Shown here: in pieces, positions 39,369-48,888 of the stretch
Position numbering within the stretch: the stretch's first letter is position 1
Layout: the number at the start of each line of letters is the position of its first letter
NCBI RefSeq assembly: GCF_002153745.1
Contig: NZ_JOPL01000017.1
Location: forward strand, 30,257-94,256
DNA: 64,000 bases
Origin: Acetobacter sp. DsW_063
Lineage (GTDB): Bacteria > Pseudomonadota > Alphaproteobacteria > Acetobacterales > Acetobacteraceae
Direction: 5' to 3'
Program-made: the position numbers and the translations under genes
The notes under the pieces: model-generated
The model's input: the letters and a program-made list of their open reading frames with translations, nothing else
Told to the model about the DNA's origin: nothing
Databases searched by the model: none

Positions 39369-40301
39369 ATGGCGTCATCTTTCCCTGAACCGCGTCCCAG
39401 TGAAATCACGCCTCGGCGCGCGTATCTTCGGCGACGGAGCCTGCTGGCGGCTGCAGGGTTGCTTGGCGGTTCGCGAGTCGCGAACGCGGCGGGACTTTCC
39501 GTGCACCCGGGCCCCTTCAATGCGTCCGAGCCTCTGACGCCGCGAGAGGACGTGACGCACTACAACAATTTCTATGAATTTGGGTTGGACAAAGCTGATC
39601 CGGCGCGGCTTTCCGGTGGATTTCGACCTCGTCCATGGACGTTGACGATCGACGGGGCAGTCGCCAAACCACTTACATTGGACGTAGATACGCTGATCGC
39701 GGGCGGCGCCCTCGAAAGCCGCGTCTACCGGATGCGCTGCGTAGAGGCGTGGTCAATGGTCATCCCGTGGGACGGCGTGCCTCTGGCCGATATTCTACGT
39801 AAGGCCGAACCGCAGGGATCGGCCAAGTTTGTAGCCTTTCAATCGGTAGTTCGTCCGGACCAAATGCCCGGCCAGAGAGGCGGACTTGGCTCTCTCGACT
39901 GGCCCTATGTCGAGGGGTTGCGACTGGACGAGGCGATGAACCCGCTATCGTTTCTTGCCCTCGGCCTCTACGGCGACCTGTTGCCAAATCAGAACGGGGC
40001 GCCGCTTCGCCTCGTGACGCCATGGAAATACGGCTTCAAAGGCATAAAATCGATCACGAGAATCACGCTGATCTCGGAAATGCCGCCGACGACCTGGAAT
40101 CGTATGGCGTCTAACGAGTATGGATTTTACGCGAACGTGAATCCTGAGGTCGATCATCCCCGCTGGAGTCAGGCTAGCGAACGGATCATTGGCAGCGGCG
40201 GCTTCTTCGGCGAAACGCGCAAGCCAACACAGATGTTCAACGGTTACGGGGCGCAGGTCGCGCAGCTTTACGCGGGCATGGATCTCCGGAAATTCTATTA
40301 A
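39369..40301 (+). CDS. msrP: Protein-methionine-sulfoxide reductase catalytic subunit MsrP
   Basis: MsrP is a periplasmic molybdopterin enzyme that repairs oxidised methionines in exported proteins. The molybdopterin-ligand region is [20 protein letters not shown], whose Cys is the molybdenum ligand. [11 protein letters not shown] and [15 protein letters not shown] are further family blocks. The signal reads [14 protein letters not shown], a Tat motif, needed because the cofactor is loaded in the cytoplasm. Start choice: ATG 39369 (310 aa) with GTAGG upstream, or 39321. Its partner msrQ follows after a 372-base gap. Confidence 0.9.
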   Translation: MASSFPEPRPSEITPRRAYLRRRSLLAAAGLLGGSRVANAAGLSVHPGPFNASEPLTPREDVTHYNNFYEFGLDKADPARLSGGFRPRPWTLTIDGAVAKPLTLDVDTLIAGGALESRVYRMRCVEAWSMVIPWDGVPLADILRKAEPQGSAKFVAFQSVVRPDQMPGQRGGLGSLDWPYVEGLRLDEAMNPLSFLALGLYGDLLPNQNGAPLRLVTPWKYGFKGIKSITRITLISEMPPTTWNRMASNEYGFYANVNPEVDHPRWSQASERIIGSGGFFGETRKPTQMFNGYGAQVAQLYAGMDLRKFY

Positions 40302-40673
40302 CGCGCCGGACGTATTCCGTTTGAGCCGCCAATGCGCCAGATCGGTTTTGACTCCCCCTAACCTGGCATGCGGCTGGGTAACGCTCCTTCCTTGCAGCCT
40401 TGAATGAGATTACAAGCCCACTGTTTGGCTCCGTGAGTCCTGCAGGCAGCTTTCGGGCTTGACCTGATCAGGAAAGATTGCGTTTTTTTTCGTTCATGTA
40501 ATGCAGTCGCCGAACAATCTTGAGACAGATGCGAACGAACATGCTCCCCACTGTAACGATCTGGCCAATTGCGTCGGTCGAGCCAACGATATTCGGACGG
40601 ACGTAAGGGCGATGCGCTTCAAGCGAGGCAAATCAGAAAATATCTTTCCCGCCCCTTTTCGATCAGGTGCGGC
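40302..40673. other. Intergenic between msrP and msrQ, no gene seen
   Basis: These 372 bases separate msrP from msrQ, which normally sit side by side. The segment contains the palindrome CCTGATCAGG (near 40460), followed shortly by an 8-base T-run, which may be a terminator for msrP. No frame with a plausible start is seen. Confidence 0.45.
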
Positions 40674-41318
40674 ATGAGCCCGTGGCCTGTTCGCGGCGGT
40701 CCATCGTCATCCCTGAAACGATGGCTAAAATCTCCGGCCGCACGCTGGACGCTCTATTTCGTTGCGCTTTGCCCTGCAGCATGGTGGTTCTGGTTGGGAG
40801 CACATAACAGGCTGGGCGCAGATCCTGTCCGGGCGTTCGAGGAATTTCTCGGCCTCTGGGCCTACAGATTTCTTCTGGCAAGTCTTCTGATCACGCCATT
40901 GCGTATCGCCTTCAGCATAAACCTGATCGTTTATCGTCGGGTTCTGGGGCTGTTGTGCTTTTCCTACGCGGCCATGCATGTTCTCGCTTATCTGGCTCTG
41001 GACCTGCGATTTGATTTTCGCATTTTCGGAGACGACATAACGAAACGTCCGTTCCTCGTTTTCGGAATGCTGACGCTCCTCTGCCTGTCGCCGCTGGCGC
41101 TCACATCGACGAACGGCGCGATCCGGCGTTTGGGCCGAAACTGGAAAAAATTGCATCGTCTCGCTTATGTAGCGCTTGTGACCGCATCGATTCATTTTCT
41201 CATGGCGTTCAAGACATGGCACGCGGATGCGGCTCTGTTCGTGGCGTTCGGGATGTTTTTATTGATCTTTCGGGGCGTCCGCTCGTTTCAAAACCCGAAG
41301 AGACGTCGTGTCGCCTGA
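40674..41318 (+). CDS. msrQ: MsrQ heme-binding membrane subunit
   Basis: MsrQ is the cytochrome-b-like integral membrane protein that passes electrons to periplasmic MsrP. The 214-residue product has about six hydrophobic helices with conserved histidines in FSYAAMHVLAYL, LGRNWKKLHRLAY and ASIHFLMAFK. The ATG at 40674 gives the usual size. It is followed 29 bases later by the amidohydrolase gene, so the two may be co-transcribed. Confidence 0.9.
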   Translation: MSPWPVRGGPSSSLKRWLKSPAARWTLYFVALCPAAWWFWLGAHNRLGADPVRAFEEFLGLWAYRFLLASLLITPLRIAFSINLIVYRRVLGLLCFSYAAMHVLAYLALDLRFDFRIFGDDITKRPFLVFGMLTLLCLSPLALTSTNGAIRRLGRNWKKLHRLAYVALVTASIHFLMAFKTWHADAALFVAFGMFLLIFRGVRSFQNPKRRRVA

Positions 41319-41347
41319 CGCGTAATGATCGCAAGGAACTGGCATTC

Positions 41348-42736
41348 ATGAAATCACTGACTTTCCGGGCTATTTGCCTGACCTCGCTCTCGCTGCTTGC
41401 GGCCGGGTGCTCGCATGAAGAGGCAACAAGTTCCAATCAGACCTTTTTCGAGCATGTTTCCGTCATCGACGGTTCAGGCGCCGCTGCGCAACCGAATATG
41501 ACCGTGATCGTGCAGGACAGAAAAATTGTTTCGGTCACGCCCGACGCATCGGCGACGCCACCGGCCGGGGCCACCATCGTCGACCTGACAGGCAAAACCA
41601 TGATTCCCGGTCTGGTCTCCGATCACGTGCATGTCGGGTTGTACGAGGGAACCGACGTAGGCTCGAAGCATTTCACGCGCGACGTAATCCTCCGCCAGTT
41701 GCAGCAGTATGAACGTTACGGCGTGACCACGGTCGTCGCCCTCGGCGTCACACGCTCGCCACTGTTCGACGACCTACGACGAGAGCAACATGCGGAGCAG
41801 AATCCGGGCGCCGATCTGTTTGGTGTGGATCAGGGCATAGGCGTCCCCGGCGGCGCTCCTCCCGCTGCGATGATGCATGTGGACGACGAACAGGTTCTAC
41901 GGCCTGCAACGCCTGAGGCCGCGCGCGCCGCCGTCGACAAAATGGCGTCGGAAGGGACTGATCTGGTCAAGATCTGGGTGGACACCTTCACGAACGGAGT
42001 CGCGGGCAAGGCGCCGATGCCTGTCATGTCGCCAGACGTCGTAAAGGCGGTGATCACGCGTTCGCACGAGCATGATTTACGTGTCGCCGCGCATATCCAT
42101 GATCTGCATTACGCCAAGGAGATGGTCGCCGACCATGCGGACATACTGGCGCACGGCGTGCGTGACACCGCGGTCGACGCGGCGCTTATCAACGCCATGA
42201 AAAGTGGTGGGGTATGGTATATCCCTACCATCAGCCTTGATGAATCCATCTATTTCTACGCTGATAACCCCGATATCCTGTCCGACCCCGAGTTGACGCA
42301 GGGCTTGAGTTCGGAACTGAGGAACCGCTTCGCGGATGCGGGGTGGCGGAAAAAGACGCTCGCAGATCCGCAAACTGCTGCGGCGCGCAAGGCGGTCGTG
42401 ATGAATGAACACAACCTGTTTACCTTGTACACTGCCGGCGTGAATATTGGTTTTGGCACGGATTCCGGCGCAACGCCGCTGCGGATACCTGGATACGCGG
42501 AACATCGCGAATTGCGTCTTCTTGTTCAGGCTGGATTGACGCCGGTTCAGGCTCTGACGCTGGGCACGGGACAGGCCGCTGCCCTCATGCATCTGAGTGA
42601 TCGAGGCGTGCTGGCGGCGGGCAAGCGAGCGGATTTTGTGATTCTGGACGCTGATCCCAGCAACGATATCGGCGCCGTGGATCACATTTCTCAGGTGTGG
42701 CACGGGGGACGGCAGGTGTCGCTCACGCTGCAATAG
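41348..42736 (+). CDS. Amidohydrolase family lipoprotein
   Basis: The 462-residue protein has a signal ending in LLAAGC, a lipobox, and a metal-dependent amidohydrolase fold: GKTMIPGLVSDHVHVGLYEG, the HIHDLHYAKEMV region, DILAHGVRD and NIGFGTDSGATPLRIPG. Similar enzymes act as imidazolonepropionase-like or prolidase-like hydrolases; the substrate here is unknown. A strong AAGGAA ribosome-binding site precedes the ATG at 41348. It is probably periplasmic or outer-membrane anchored. It may be co-transcribed with msrQ, though no functional link is evident. Confidence 0.85.
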   Translation: MKSLTFRAICLTSLSLLAAGCSHEEATSSNQTFFEHVSVIDGSGAAAQPNMTVIVQDRKIVSVTPDASATPPAGATIVDLTGKTMIPGLVSDHVHVGLYEGTDVGSKHFTRDVILRQLQQYERYGVTTVVALGVTRSPLFDDLRREQHAEQNPGADLFGVDQGIGVPGGAPPAAMMHVDDEQVLRPATPEAARAAVDKMASEGTDLVKIWVDTFTNGVAGKAPMPVMSPDVVKAVITRSHEHDLRVAAHIHDLHYAKEMVADHADILAHGVRDTAVDAALINAMKSGGVWYIPTISLDESIYFYADNPDILSDPELTQGLSSELRNRFADAGWRKKTLADPQTAAARKAVVMNEHNLFTLYTAGVNIGFGTDSGATPLRIPGYAEHRELRLLVQAGLTPVQALTLGTGQAAALMHLSDRGVLAAGKRADFVILDADPSNDIGAVDHISQVWHGGRQVSLTLQ

Positions 42737-43093
42737 TTTTCACCAATGTATGACTGGCGAGGGTTTTTGCCTCTTATGCGGGGCGCCTCGCTACCTCGGC
42801 GGACGGCGCGATCAACAAGACCACCCGAAGAAAACGGGTCGACTGCCGACCGCGCAAGCCCGGCAGGCTCGTGGGCAAGTCCGGCGCAACCCGGATCGTC
42901 GGTTGAACGGAGTTTTCGGGCCGAAGCACTGTGCCAATGTGGCGCGTGCTGCCGCATGTTATCGCAGCCCGCCACTCAATTTCACGCTTCAATCTCCACG
43001 AAACGCAAGCGACCGGCCATATCGCCATCGCAGGACCTGAGCGCTATGCTTCTCTCCTGTTCACGACTGATTGCCAGAAAACGAGGTCCATGA
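42737..43093. other. Intergenic, no gene seen
   Basis: The 357 bases between the amidohydrolase and the HAD phosphatase contain frames on both strands of 80-115 residues, but these have no domain, poor start context and overlap one another. I see no hairpin terminator. Confidence 0.4.
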
Positions 43094-43801
43094 ATGAAGC
43101 GTGACGACGCGGTGCGGACGCAAACAGCGGTTCTCTTTGATCTCGACGGTACAATCGTCGACTCCCGCACCGGAATAATCGATAGCCTGCACGGAACGTT
43201 GCGCGACCTCGGCCATGAACCAGACCCTTCGCATGACCTAAGCTGGGTGGTCGGACCGCCGCTGCGAGACCTGATCGGTGAAATCCTCAATCATTATGGC
43301 GACGATCGCTGCGACGAGGCCATGGCCTTCTATCGCGCCCGTTACGAGGCCGAGGGGATGTTCCGGACGCCCGTTTTTTCAGGGATGCGTGAGGCGATCG
43401 ATGTCATTGGCTCGCACGGGCGCCGATTGTTCATCGCGACATCCAAACCGATACATCTTGCCCGGGCTATCCTGGAACAGCACGGGCTATTGAACCGGTT
43501 CGAGCATGTGTACGGCGCCCGCTCCGACGATAGCGGCGCAGAGAAGCCCGAGTTGATCGCAGCCGCCCTTCATGAGCAGGGACTGGACAAGCGCCGCGTC
43601 GTCATGATCGGCGATCGTCGCTTCGACATCAGCGGCGCCCATGCGAACGGGGTGCGCGGTCTGGGCGTATCGTGGGGATATGGCGGTCAGACTGAGCTTG
43701 AGGACGCGGGAGCCGAAGGGATCGTCGACCATCCAGACGATCTTCCTGCGATGGTTGAGCAGCATCTGCACGCCGCCGGTCTCCATCTCCACGACGCCTG
43801 A
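43094..43801 (+). CDS. HAD-IA phosphatase, phosphoglycolate phosphatase-like
   Basis: The 235-residue enzyme has the HAD nucleophile motif LFDLDGTIVDSRTG at about 13-26, motif II in RRLFIATSKPIHLA, and the late acidic motif in VVMIGDRRFDISGAHANG. The cap placement is that of subfamily IA (Gph-like). It may dephosphorylate 2-phosphoglycolate or another small phosphomonoester. It is cytoplasmic. An inverted repeat about 40 bases downstream is a likely terminator. Confidence 0.85.
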   Translation: MKRDDAVRTQTAVLFDLDGTIVDSRTGIIDSLHGTLRDLGHEPDPSHDLSWVVGPPLRDLIGEILNHYGDDRCDEAMAFYRARYEAEGMFRTPVFSGMREAIDVIGSHGRRLFIATSKPIHLARAILEQHGLLNRFEHVYGARSDDSGAEKPELIAAALHEQGLDKRRVVMIGDRRFDISGAHANGVRGLGVSWGYGGQTELEDAGAEGIVDHPDDLPAMVEQHLHAAGLHLHDA

Positions 43802-43843
43802 TCGGCCCTTCTGACGCGTTCCCCTGCGTGCCGGGTGTGGCCG

Positions 43844-43876
43844 ATTTGCGTGGAGCGTCTTGCTGAACACGCAAAT
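43844..43876 (+). terminator. Hairpin downstream of the HAD phosphatase gene
   Basis: ATTTGCGTG (43844-43852) and CACGCAAAT (43868-43876) are exact complements with a 15-base spacer, 43 bases after the HAD stop. There is no T-run, so it may be a stabilising or Rho-blocking hairpin; an ilvE leader element is an alternative. Confidence 0.5.
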
Positions 43877-44026
43877 TGGCGCTCATCTGTCGGCCCCGCC
43901 GCGCTCCCTTGTGCGCAGGAGGCGAAGCGGGGCGACCTGATAACAAAGGCTGGCGCGTAAAAACTATCGCGCGGCAGAAACAGCACGATGCCGGAACCAC
44001 TCCGGGTCGATGACGGGAGACAGAAC

Positions 44027-45121
44027 GTGAGCAGCGCCGAGGGATTAAAGTTCACTATCCATCCGCATCCGAACGCTACGCCTGCGGCGCGGCGCGCCGA
44101 GCTGATGGCCGATCCGGCGTTTGGACGTGTCGCGACCGATCACATGGTTGTCGTAAAATACAAGGATGGCGTTGGCTGGCACGACGCGGAAGTCTTGCCG
44201 CGCGGCCCGATTACCCTCGACCCGTCGGCGGCGGTTCTACACTACGCCCAGGAAATTTTTGAAGGCATGAAGGCGTTCCGCACCAAGGACGGCGGCGCCG
44301 CGATTTTCCGCCCCGAAGCCAACGCCCGCCGCTTCCGCGCCTCGGCCGAGCGCATGGCGATGCCGCAAATTCCCGAGGAACTGTTCCTCGAAGCGGTCAA
44401 CCAGCTTGTTCGCGCCGATCGTGACTGGATTCCCGAAGGCGAGAACGCCAGCCTTTATATCCGACCGTTCATGTTCGCCAACGACGCGTTCCTCGGCGTC
44501 AAGCCGGCGTCGGAATATCTGTTCATGGTGATCGCCTCCCCCGTCGGGGCGTATTTCAGCGCAGGCGCCGTGACAGTGTGGGTCTCGGAAACCTATACGC
44601 GCGCAGCCCCCGGCGGCACGGGCGCCGCGAAATGCGGCGGCAACTACGCAGCCAGCCTGCTCGCGCAGGCGGAGGCGAAGGCCCAGGGTTGCGATCAGGT
44701 CGTGTTCCTCGACGCCGTGAAGCATACGGATGTCGAGGAAATGGGCGGAATGAACGTGTTTTTCGTTTTCGAAGACGGTTCGCTGGTCACGCCTCCCCTC
44801 TCCGGCACCATCCTGCCCGGCATCACACGCGACAGCGTGATCACGCTTGCGCGTGAAAAAGGACTGACGGTGAGAGAAGAAGCTTACTCGATCGAACAAT
44901 GGCTGGCCGACGCCCGGTCGGGTTGTATGACGGAAGCGTTCGCCTGCGGCACGGCGGCGGCGATCTCGCCCATCGGCGTCGTCAAGACGCGCGAGGGAGA
45001 AGCTCGCATCGGCTCCGGCACCACAGCCGGGCAGATCACAGGCGCACTTCGCACGGCTCTCGTCGACACGCAGCGCGGCCGCTCCACCGATGCGCACGGC
45101 TGGGTGAGCCAGGTTTTCTGA
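44027..45121 (+). CDS. ilvE: Branched-chain amino acid aminotransferase
   Basis: This class IV PLP enzyme interconverts branched-chain amino acids and 2-oxo acids. Blocks include VLHYAQEIFEGMKAFRTKDG, the PLP-lysine region GTGAAKCGGNYAASLLAQ, VEEMGGMNVFFVFEDG, and LSGTILPGITRDSVI. I take the GTG at 44027 as the start because GGGAGA lies six bases upstream and the product begins SSAEGLKFTIHP, the family N-terminus; an ATG at 43988 has no ribosome-binding site. The type II (BCAT1-like) form fits the 364 residues. A perfect hairpin follows the stop. Confidence 0.95.
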   Translation: MSSAEGLKFTIHPHPNATPAARRAELMADPAFGRVATDHMVVVKYKDGVGWHDAEVLPRGPITLDPSAAVLHYAQEIFEGMKAFRTKDGGAAIFRPEANARRFRASAERMAMPQIPEELFLEAVNQLVRADRDWIPEGENASLYIRPFMFANDAFLGVKPASEYLFMVIASPVGAYFSAGAVTVWVSETYTRAAPGGTGAAKCGGNYAASLLAQAEAKAQGCDQVVFLDAVKHTDVEEMGGMNVFFVFEDGSLVTPPLSGTILPGITRDSVITLAREKGLTVREEAYSIEQWLADARSGCMTEAFACGTAAAISPIGVVKTREGEARIGSGTTAGQITGALRTALVDTQRGRSTDAHGWVSQVF

Positions 45122-45134
45122 CCGACGCAATCAT

Positions 45135-45169
45135 CCTCGGGAACACAGGCTGCCCCTGCGTTCCCGAGG
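45135..45169 (+). terminator. Strong hairpin after ilvE
   Basis: CCTCGGGAAC (45135-45144) pairs perfectly with GTTCCCGAGG (45160-45169); inside, CAGG (45146-45149) pairs with CCTG (45155-45158) around a CTGCC loop. It begins 13 bases after the ilvE stop. No T-run follows, so it is an I-shaped terminator or RNA-stability hairpin. Confidence 0.65.
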
Positions 45170-45368
45170 CAGTGAAATACATAATACGTTACCAATTCGA
45201 ACCGTCCGGACATCTCGACCTTTCGCCCGATCGTCGCTTATCGTGAACGCGTCCTCCCCGGATTGAATCGTGACGGGGGACGTCGCGGCAAGGAATTCCT
45301 GACGCGTCTGAAGACTTTTCCATCAGGCCGGGACGATCCTGTGACCGGCCAACCGATCAGGGTGTGCG

Positions 45369-46682
45369 ATGCTGTCGACCAATCAGGACGCCTACTTCAT
45401 GCCGTTCACGGCGAACCGGCAGTTTCGCAAGACGCCGCGCATGTTGGTCGGCGCGGAAGGCATGTATTACACGGACGACGCAGGCAATCAGGTGCTGGAT
45501 GGCTGTGCTGGTCTGTGGTGCGTGAACGCTGGACATCGCCCCCGCCGCGTGGTCGAAGCGCTCCATAAAGTCGTCGACACGGTAGATTTCGTACCGAACT
45601 TTCAGATCGGTTACCCTTTGGCGTTCGAGGCGGCTTCGCGCGTCGCCGCTCTCGCGCCCGGTGATCTTAATCACGTATTCTTCTGTAATTCGGGCTCAGA
45701 AGCCGGAGATACGGCGCTCAAGATCGCCCTCGCCTATCATCGCCTGCGTGGCGAGGGATCGCGCACGCGATTGATCGGCCGCGAACGCGGTTATCACGGA
45801 GTGGGTTTCGGCGGCATGTCTGTCGGCGGTATCGGCTCGAATCGCAAGATTTACGGTCCGCTTTTGCCAGGCGTTGACCACCTGCCCCACACCCACGACC
45901 TGTCCCGCAACGCGTTCTCACGCGGGCAACCAGAATTCGGCGCAGAATATGCTGACGCGCTGGAGCGGATCGTCACTCTTCACGATCCGTCCACGATCGC
46001 AGCCGTGATCGTGGAACCCATGTCTGGATCGACCGGGGTGCTGGTGCCTCCTGTGGGGTATTTGCAGAGACTTCGCGAAATCTGCACGAAGTATGGAATC
46101 CTCCTGATATTCGACGAGGTGATTACCGGCTTTGGACGCCTCGGTGGCTCCTGTTTCGCAGCCGAAAGTCTGGGCGTGATTCCGGATATCATCACCTGCG
46201 CCAAGGGTTTGACGAACGGAACCGTGCCTATGGGCGCGGCCATCCTGCGCGACCATGTGTTCGAGGCGTTCATGCAGGGGCCGGAGAACGGCATCGACAT
46301 TCCTCATGGCTATACCTATTCGGGCCACCCGCTCGCGGTCGCAGCGTGTCTGGCGACGCTCGACACCTATCGTGAGGAAAACCTGTTCGAACGCGCAGCG
46401 GAAATCGCGCCTTACTTCGAAGAGGCTGTGCATTCCCTGAAAGGGCTGCCGCATGTGGTGGATATCCGCAACATCGGCCTTGTCGCGGGCGTAGAACTTG
46501 AGCCACGCGCGGGCGCTCCGGGAACCCGCGCCTACGACGTATTCCACCGCGCGTTCCATGAAGGGCTGCTGCTACGCTACACGGGCGACATCATCGCATT
46601 GTCGCCGCCGCTGATCATCACGAAGCCGCAGATTGACGAAACCTTCGAAAAGTTGGGCAAATTGATCCGGGAGGTCGCCTGA
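45369..46682 (+). CDS. Omega-amino acid:pyruvate aminotransferase (class III)
   Basis: The 437-residue PLP enzyme has the class III signatures LDGCAGLWCVNAGH, FFCNSGSEAGDTALKIAL, LIFDEVITGFGRLGG, and the PLP-lysine block CAKGLTNGTVPMGAA. The whole set fits beta-alanine (omega-amino acid):pyruvate transaminases such as AptA. Such an enzyme could use beta-alanine released from dihydrouracil breakdown, linking to the dihydropyrimidinase at 33 kb; that is inference, and putrescine or 4-aminobutyrate are other options. The ATG at 45369 has a CAGGGT site. Confidence 0.9.
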   Translation: MLSTNQDAYFMPFTANRQFRKTPRMLVGAEGMYYTDDAGNQVLDGCAGLWCVNAGHRPRRVVEALHKVVDTVDFVPNFQIGYPLAFEAASRVAALAPGDLNHVFFCNSGSEAGDTALKIALAYHRLRGEGSRTRLIGRERGYHGVGFGGMSVGGIGSNRKIYGPLLPGVDHLPHTHDLSRNAFSRGQPEFGAEYADALERIVTLHDPSTIAAVIVEPMSGSTGVLVPPVGYLQRLREICTKYGILLIFDEVITGFGRLGGSCFAAESLGVIPDIITCAKGLTNGTVPMGAAILRDHVFEAFMQGPENGIDIPHGYTYSGHPLAVAACLATLDTYREENLFERAAEIAPYFEEAVHSLKGLPHVVDIRNIGLVAGVELEPRAGAPGTRAYDVFHRAFHEGLLLRYTGDIIALSPPLIITKPQIDETFEKLGKLIREVA

Positions 46683-46737
46683 TCTCCCGCGCGGCATCGA
46701 CGGCGCAAGCCCCGCGTACTTCGTCAATGGCGTCGCG

Positions 46738-48888
46738 ATGAAGAGGGCGTTCGGGAAGTCCTTGCCAGGTCGCCGGGCGGTGTTACAGGGGTTGAGCGCA
46801 GCAGCGCTCTCCACGAGTTTTGAACGCGGCGTCCGCCGCGCCATGGCGTTGCCCGCATACCGCCGAACACATTCCATCGAAGATGTCGAACACGTCGTCA
46901 TCCTGATGCAGTCGGGACGGTCGTTCGATCATTATTTTGGCGCGCTTCAGGGCGTGCGCGGGTTCAACGACCCGCACCCTGCGCGCCTTTCGTCCGGCGC
47001 CGCCATTTGGGCGCAGCCCGATGGAAATGCCGCCGTGTTTCCTTTCCGTCCTGACGAGCCGGATCTGGGAGCCCGTCCGCTCTCACGCCCTCCCGATGAT
47101 TGGGAGGCCATGCAACGTGCGGCTGGTTACGGCCATTGGAGCGACTGGGCTCAGGCCAAAGAAGCGGCCAGCATGGTCCATATGCTCCGCGACGACATTC
47201 CGTATCACTACGCACTGGCGGACGCTTTCACGGTCTGTGACTCCTATTACTCGTCCGTACTGGGGCCTGCCGGTCCAAACCGGTCCTGCATGTGGAGCGG
47301 TTGGGTCGGCAACGACGGCAGGAACGGCGGGCCGATGCTGGACGACGCGGGCGACGGCTACTCGTGGCGAACCTGCCCCGAGCGACTGGACATGGTCGGG
47401 GTGTCGTGGCGCGTGTATCAGGACGCCGGGCAAGGTCTGACTGCAGAAGGCCACTGGGGCGCATCTCCCGACGCCTTTGTCGGCAACGGCGGCGATAACA
47501 CCCTGCTCCGTTTCAAGCGATTTCAGGCGGCGACGGATGGGACGCCCCTCGCCCGCGCCGCCCGAAGCGGGGCCCACGCTGGTAATGGAAACGCGCTGCT
47601 CGCCGATTTCGAAGCCGATGTGAAGAGCAGCGTATTGCCACAGGTTTCCTGGATCATCGCTCCAGAAGCGTATTCCGAGCGCGCGGACTGGCCTGCAAAT
47701 TACGGGGCCTGGTACGCAGGACGTGTCCTCGATATCCTGACATCCAATCCTGAGATCTGGGGACGTACGGCTCTATTTCTGACATATGATGGAAGCGGCG
47801 GATTTTTCGACCATGTAGTTCCGCCGCTCCCCCCGTTCGACACGACGCGCGGCGCATCCACGATTGCAACGGACGACGAGTTTTTTCCAGGTTCCGCCAA
47901 ATTCGCGGCCGGTCCTTATGGCATGGGACCGCGCGTGCCCATGCTGGTCATTTCACCCTGGAGCCGCGGCGGGTGGGTCAATTCGCAAGTGTTCGATCAC
48001 ACTTCGCTCATCCGTTTTCTTGAAAGACGGTTCGACATGGGCGGATCAGCTTTCGCTGAAGATAATATAACGCCATGGAGGCGCGCGGTCGCAGGAGATT
48101 TGACGTCTGCGTTCGATTTTTCATCTGCGAATGACAAATCTCCGACATTGCCGTCCACAGCGCCATTCGCTCCGAAAAACCATGAACGCCGGGATGTCCC
48201 ATCCCCCCGCCCCTCGGACCTTCAGCGAATGCCCGAGCAGGAAACCGGGACACGCCCAGCACGCGCCCTTCCCTACGATCTGCATGTGTCAGCGACGCCG
48301 CATCGCCGCAGGGATACGCTATCGTTGAATTTCGAAAATAATGGTTATTCTGCAGCAATTTTTCAATTGCGCGATGGACTGGGCATCTCATCCCCACGCT
48401 TCTACACGGTTACAGGCGGTGAGAATCTGCGCGCCTCCTGGGACGGTTTGCAGGAACGAGCCTACGATGTAGCGGTTCATGGGCCGAACGGATTTTACCG
48501 CTCATTCAAGGGAGCTTTCGCCGATGCGTCTGCAGCGCAGGTAGGCGTCGCCACAAAGACCGGCCACGACCGCCACTCGCTGGTGGTGATCCTGACCAAC
48601 CATGGTGGTCGGCGAGCGCATATGTTGCTGACCGACATCTACACTGGCGTTTCCGTCCAGCATGTCATTCCGCCGCATGAAGCAAAAAGCGTAAACGTCT
48701 CTGTTACCGATACCAGTGGGTGGTATGATCTGAAGATCGGCGAGGTCGAGGATCGTTCATATGAAACGATATTGGCTGGGCATGTGGAAGACGGTCATCC
48801 CAGCAACACGGATCCGGGCATGGGCAAGGTGCTCGGAGCGCGACCTCCGCCCGGCGGCCCGTTTGGCGACGCGACGCGTAAATCCTGA
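46738..48888 (+). CDS. Phospholipase C family protein with degenerate active site (possible pseudoenzyme)
   Basis: The 716-residue protein has the scaffold of Tat-exported phosphocholine-type phospholipase C: signal GRRAVLQGLSAAAL, catalytic region to about 470, and two C-terminal DUF756-like modules (YDLHVSATPHRR.. and the final 110 residues). Compared with the remembered family motifs, the metal and catalytic positions are changed. The ENRSFDH motif reads SGRSFDH (Ser59, Gly60); the GPT-PNR nucleophile Thr is Ala178; SEHP-W reads SERADW (Arg315); YDENDG reads YDGSGG (Asp351 kept, Gly352 replacing Glu). His359 (FFDHV) remains. Catalysis by the normal route looks impossible. It may bind lipid, or have another activity. 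It follows the aminotransferase by 55 bases. Confidence 0.85.
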   Translation: MKRAFGKSLPGRRAVLQGLSAAALSTSFERGVRRAMALPAYRRTHSIEDVEHVVILMQSGRSFDHYFGALQGVRGFNDPHPARLSSGAAIWAQPDGNAAVFPFRPDEPDLGARPLSRPPDDWEAMQRAAGYGHWSDWAQAKEAASMVHMLRDDIPYHYALADAFTVCDSYYSSVLGPAGPNRSCMWSGWVGNDGRNGGPMLDDAGDGYSWRTCPERLDMVGVSWRVYQDAGQGLTAEGHWGASPDAFVGNGGDNTLLRFKRFQAATDGTPLARAARSGAHAGNGNALLADFEADVKSSVLPQVSWIIAPEAYSERADWPANYGAWYAGRVLDILTSNPEIWGRTALFLTYDGSGGFFDHVVPPLPPFDTTRGASTIATDDEFFPGSAKFAAGPYGMGPRVPMLVISPWSRGGWVNSQVFDHTSLIRFLERRFDMGGSAFAEDNITPWRRAVAGDLTSAFDFSSANDKSPTLPSTAPFAPKNHERRDVPSPRPSDLQRMPEQETGTRPARALPYDLHVSATPHRRRDTLSLNFENNGYSAAIFQLRDGLGISSPRFYTVTGGENLRASWDGLQERAYDVAVHGPNGFYRSFKGAFADASAAQVGVATKTGHDRHSLVVILTNHGGRRAHMLLTDIYTGVSVQHVIPPHEAKSVNVSVTDTSGWYDLKIGEVEDRSYETILAGHVEDGHPSNTDPGMGKVLGARPPPGGPFGDATRKS

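Noticed and set aside
42750..43040. 96-codon frame with CLLCGAP near its start, considered as a zinc protein
   Set aside because: Only one Cys pair, poor start context, overlapping frames of equal length; most likely noise.
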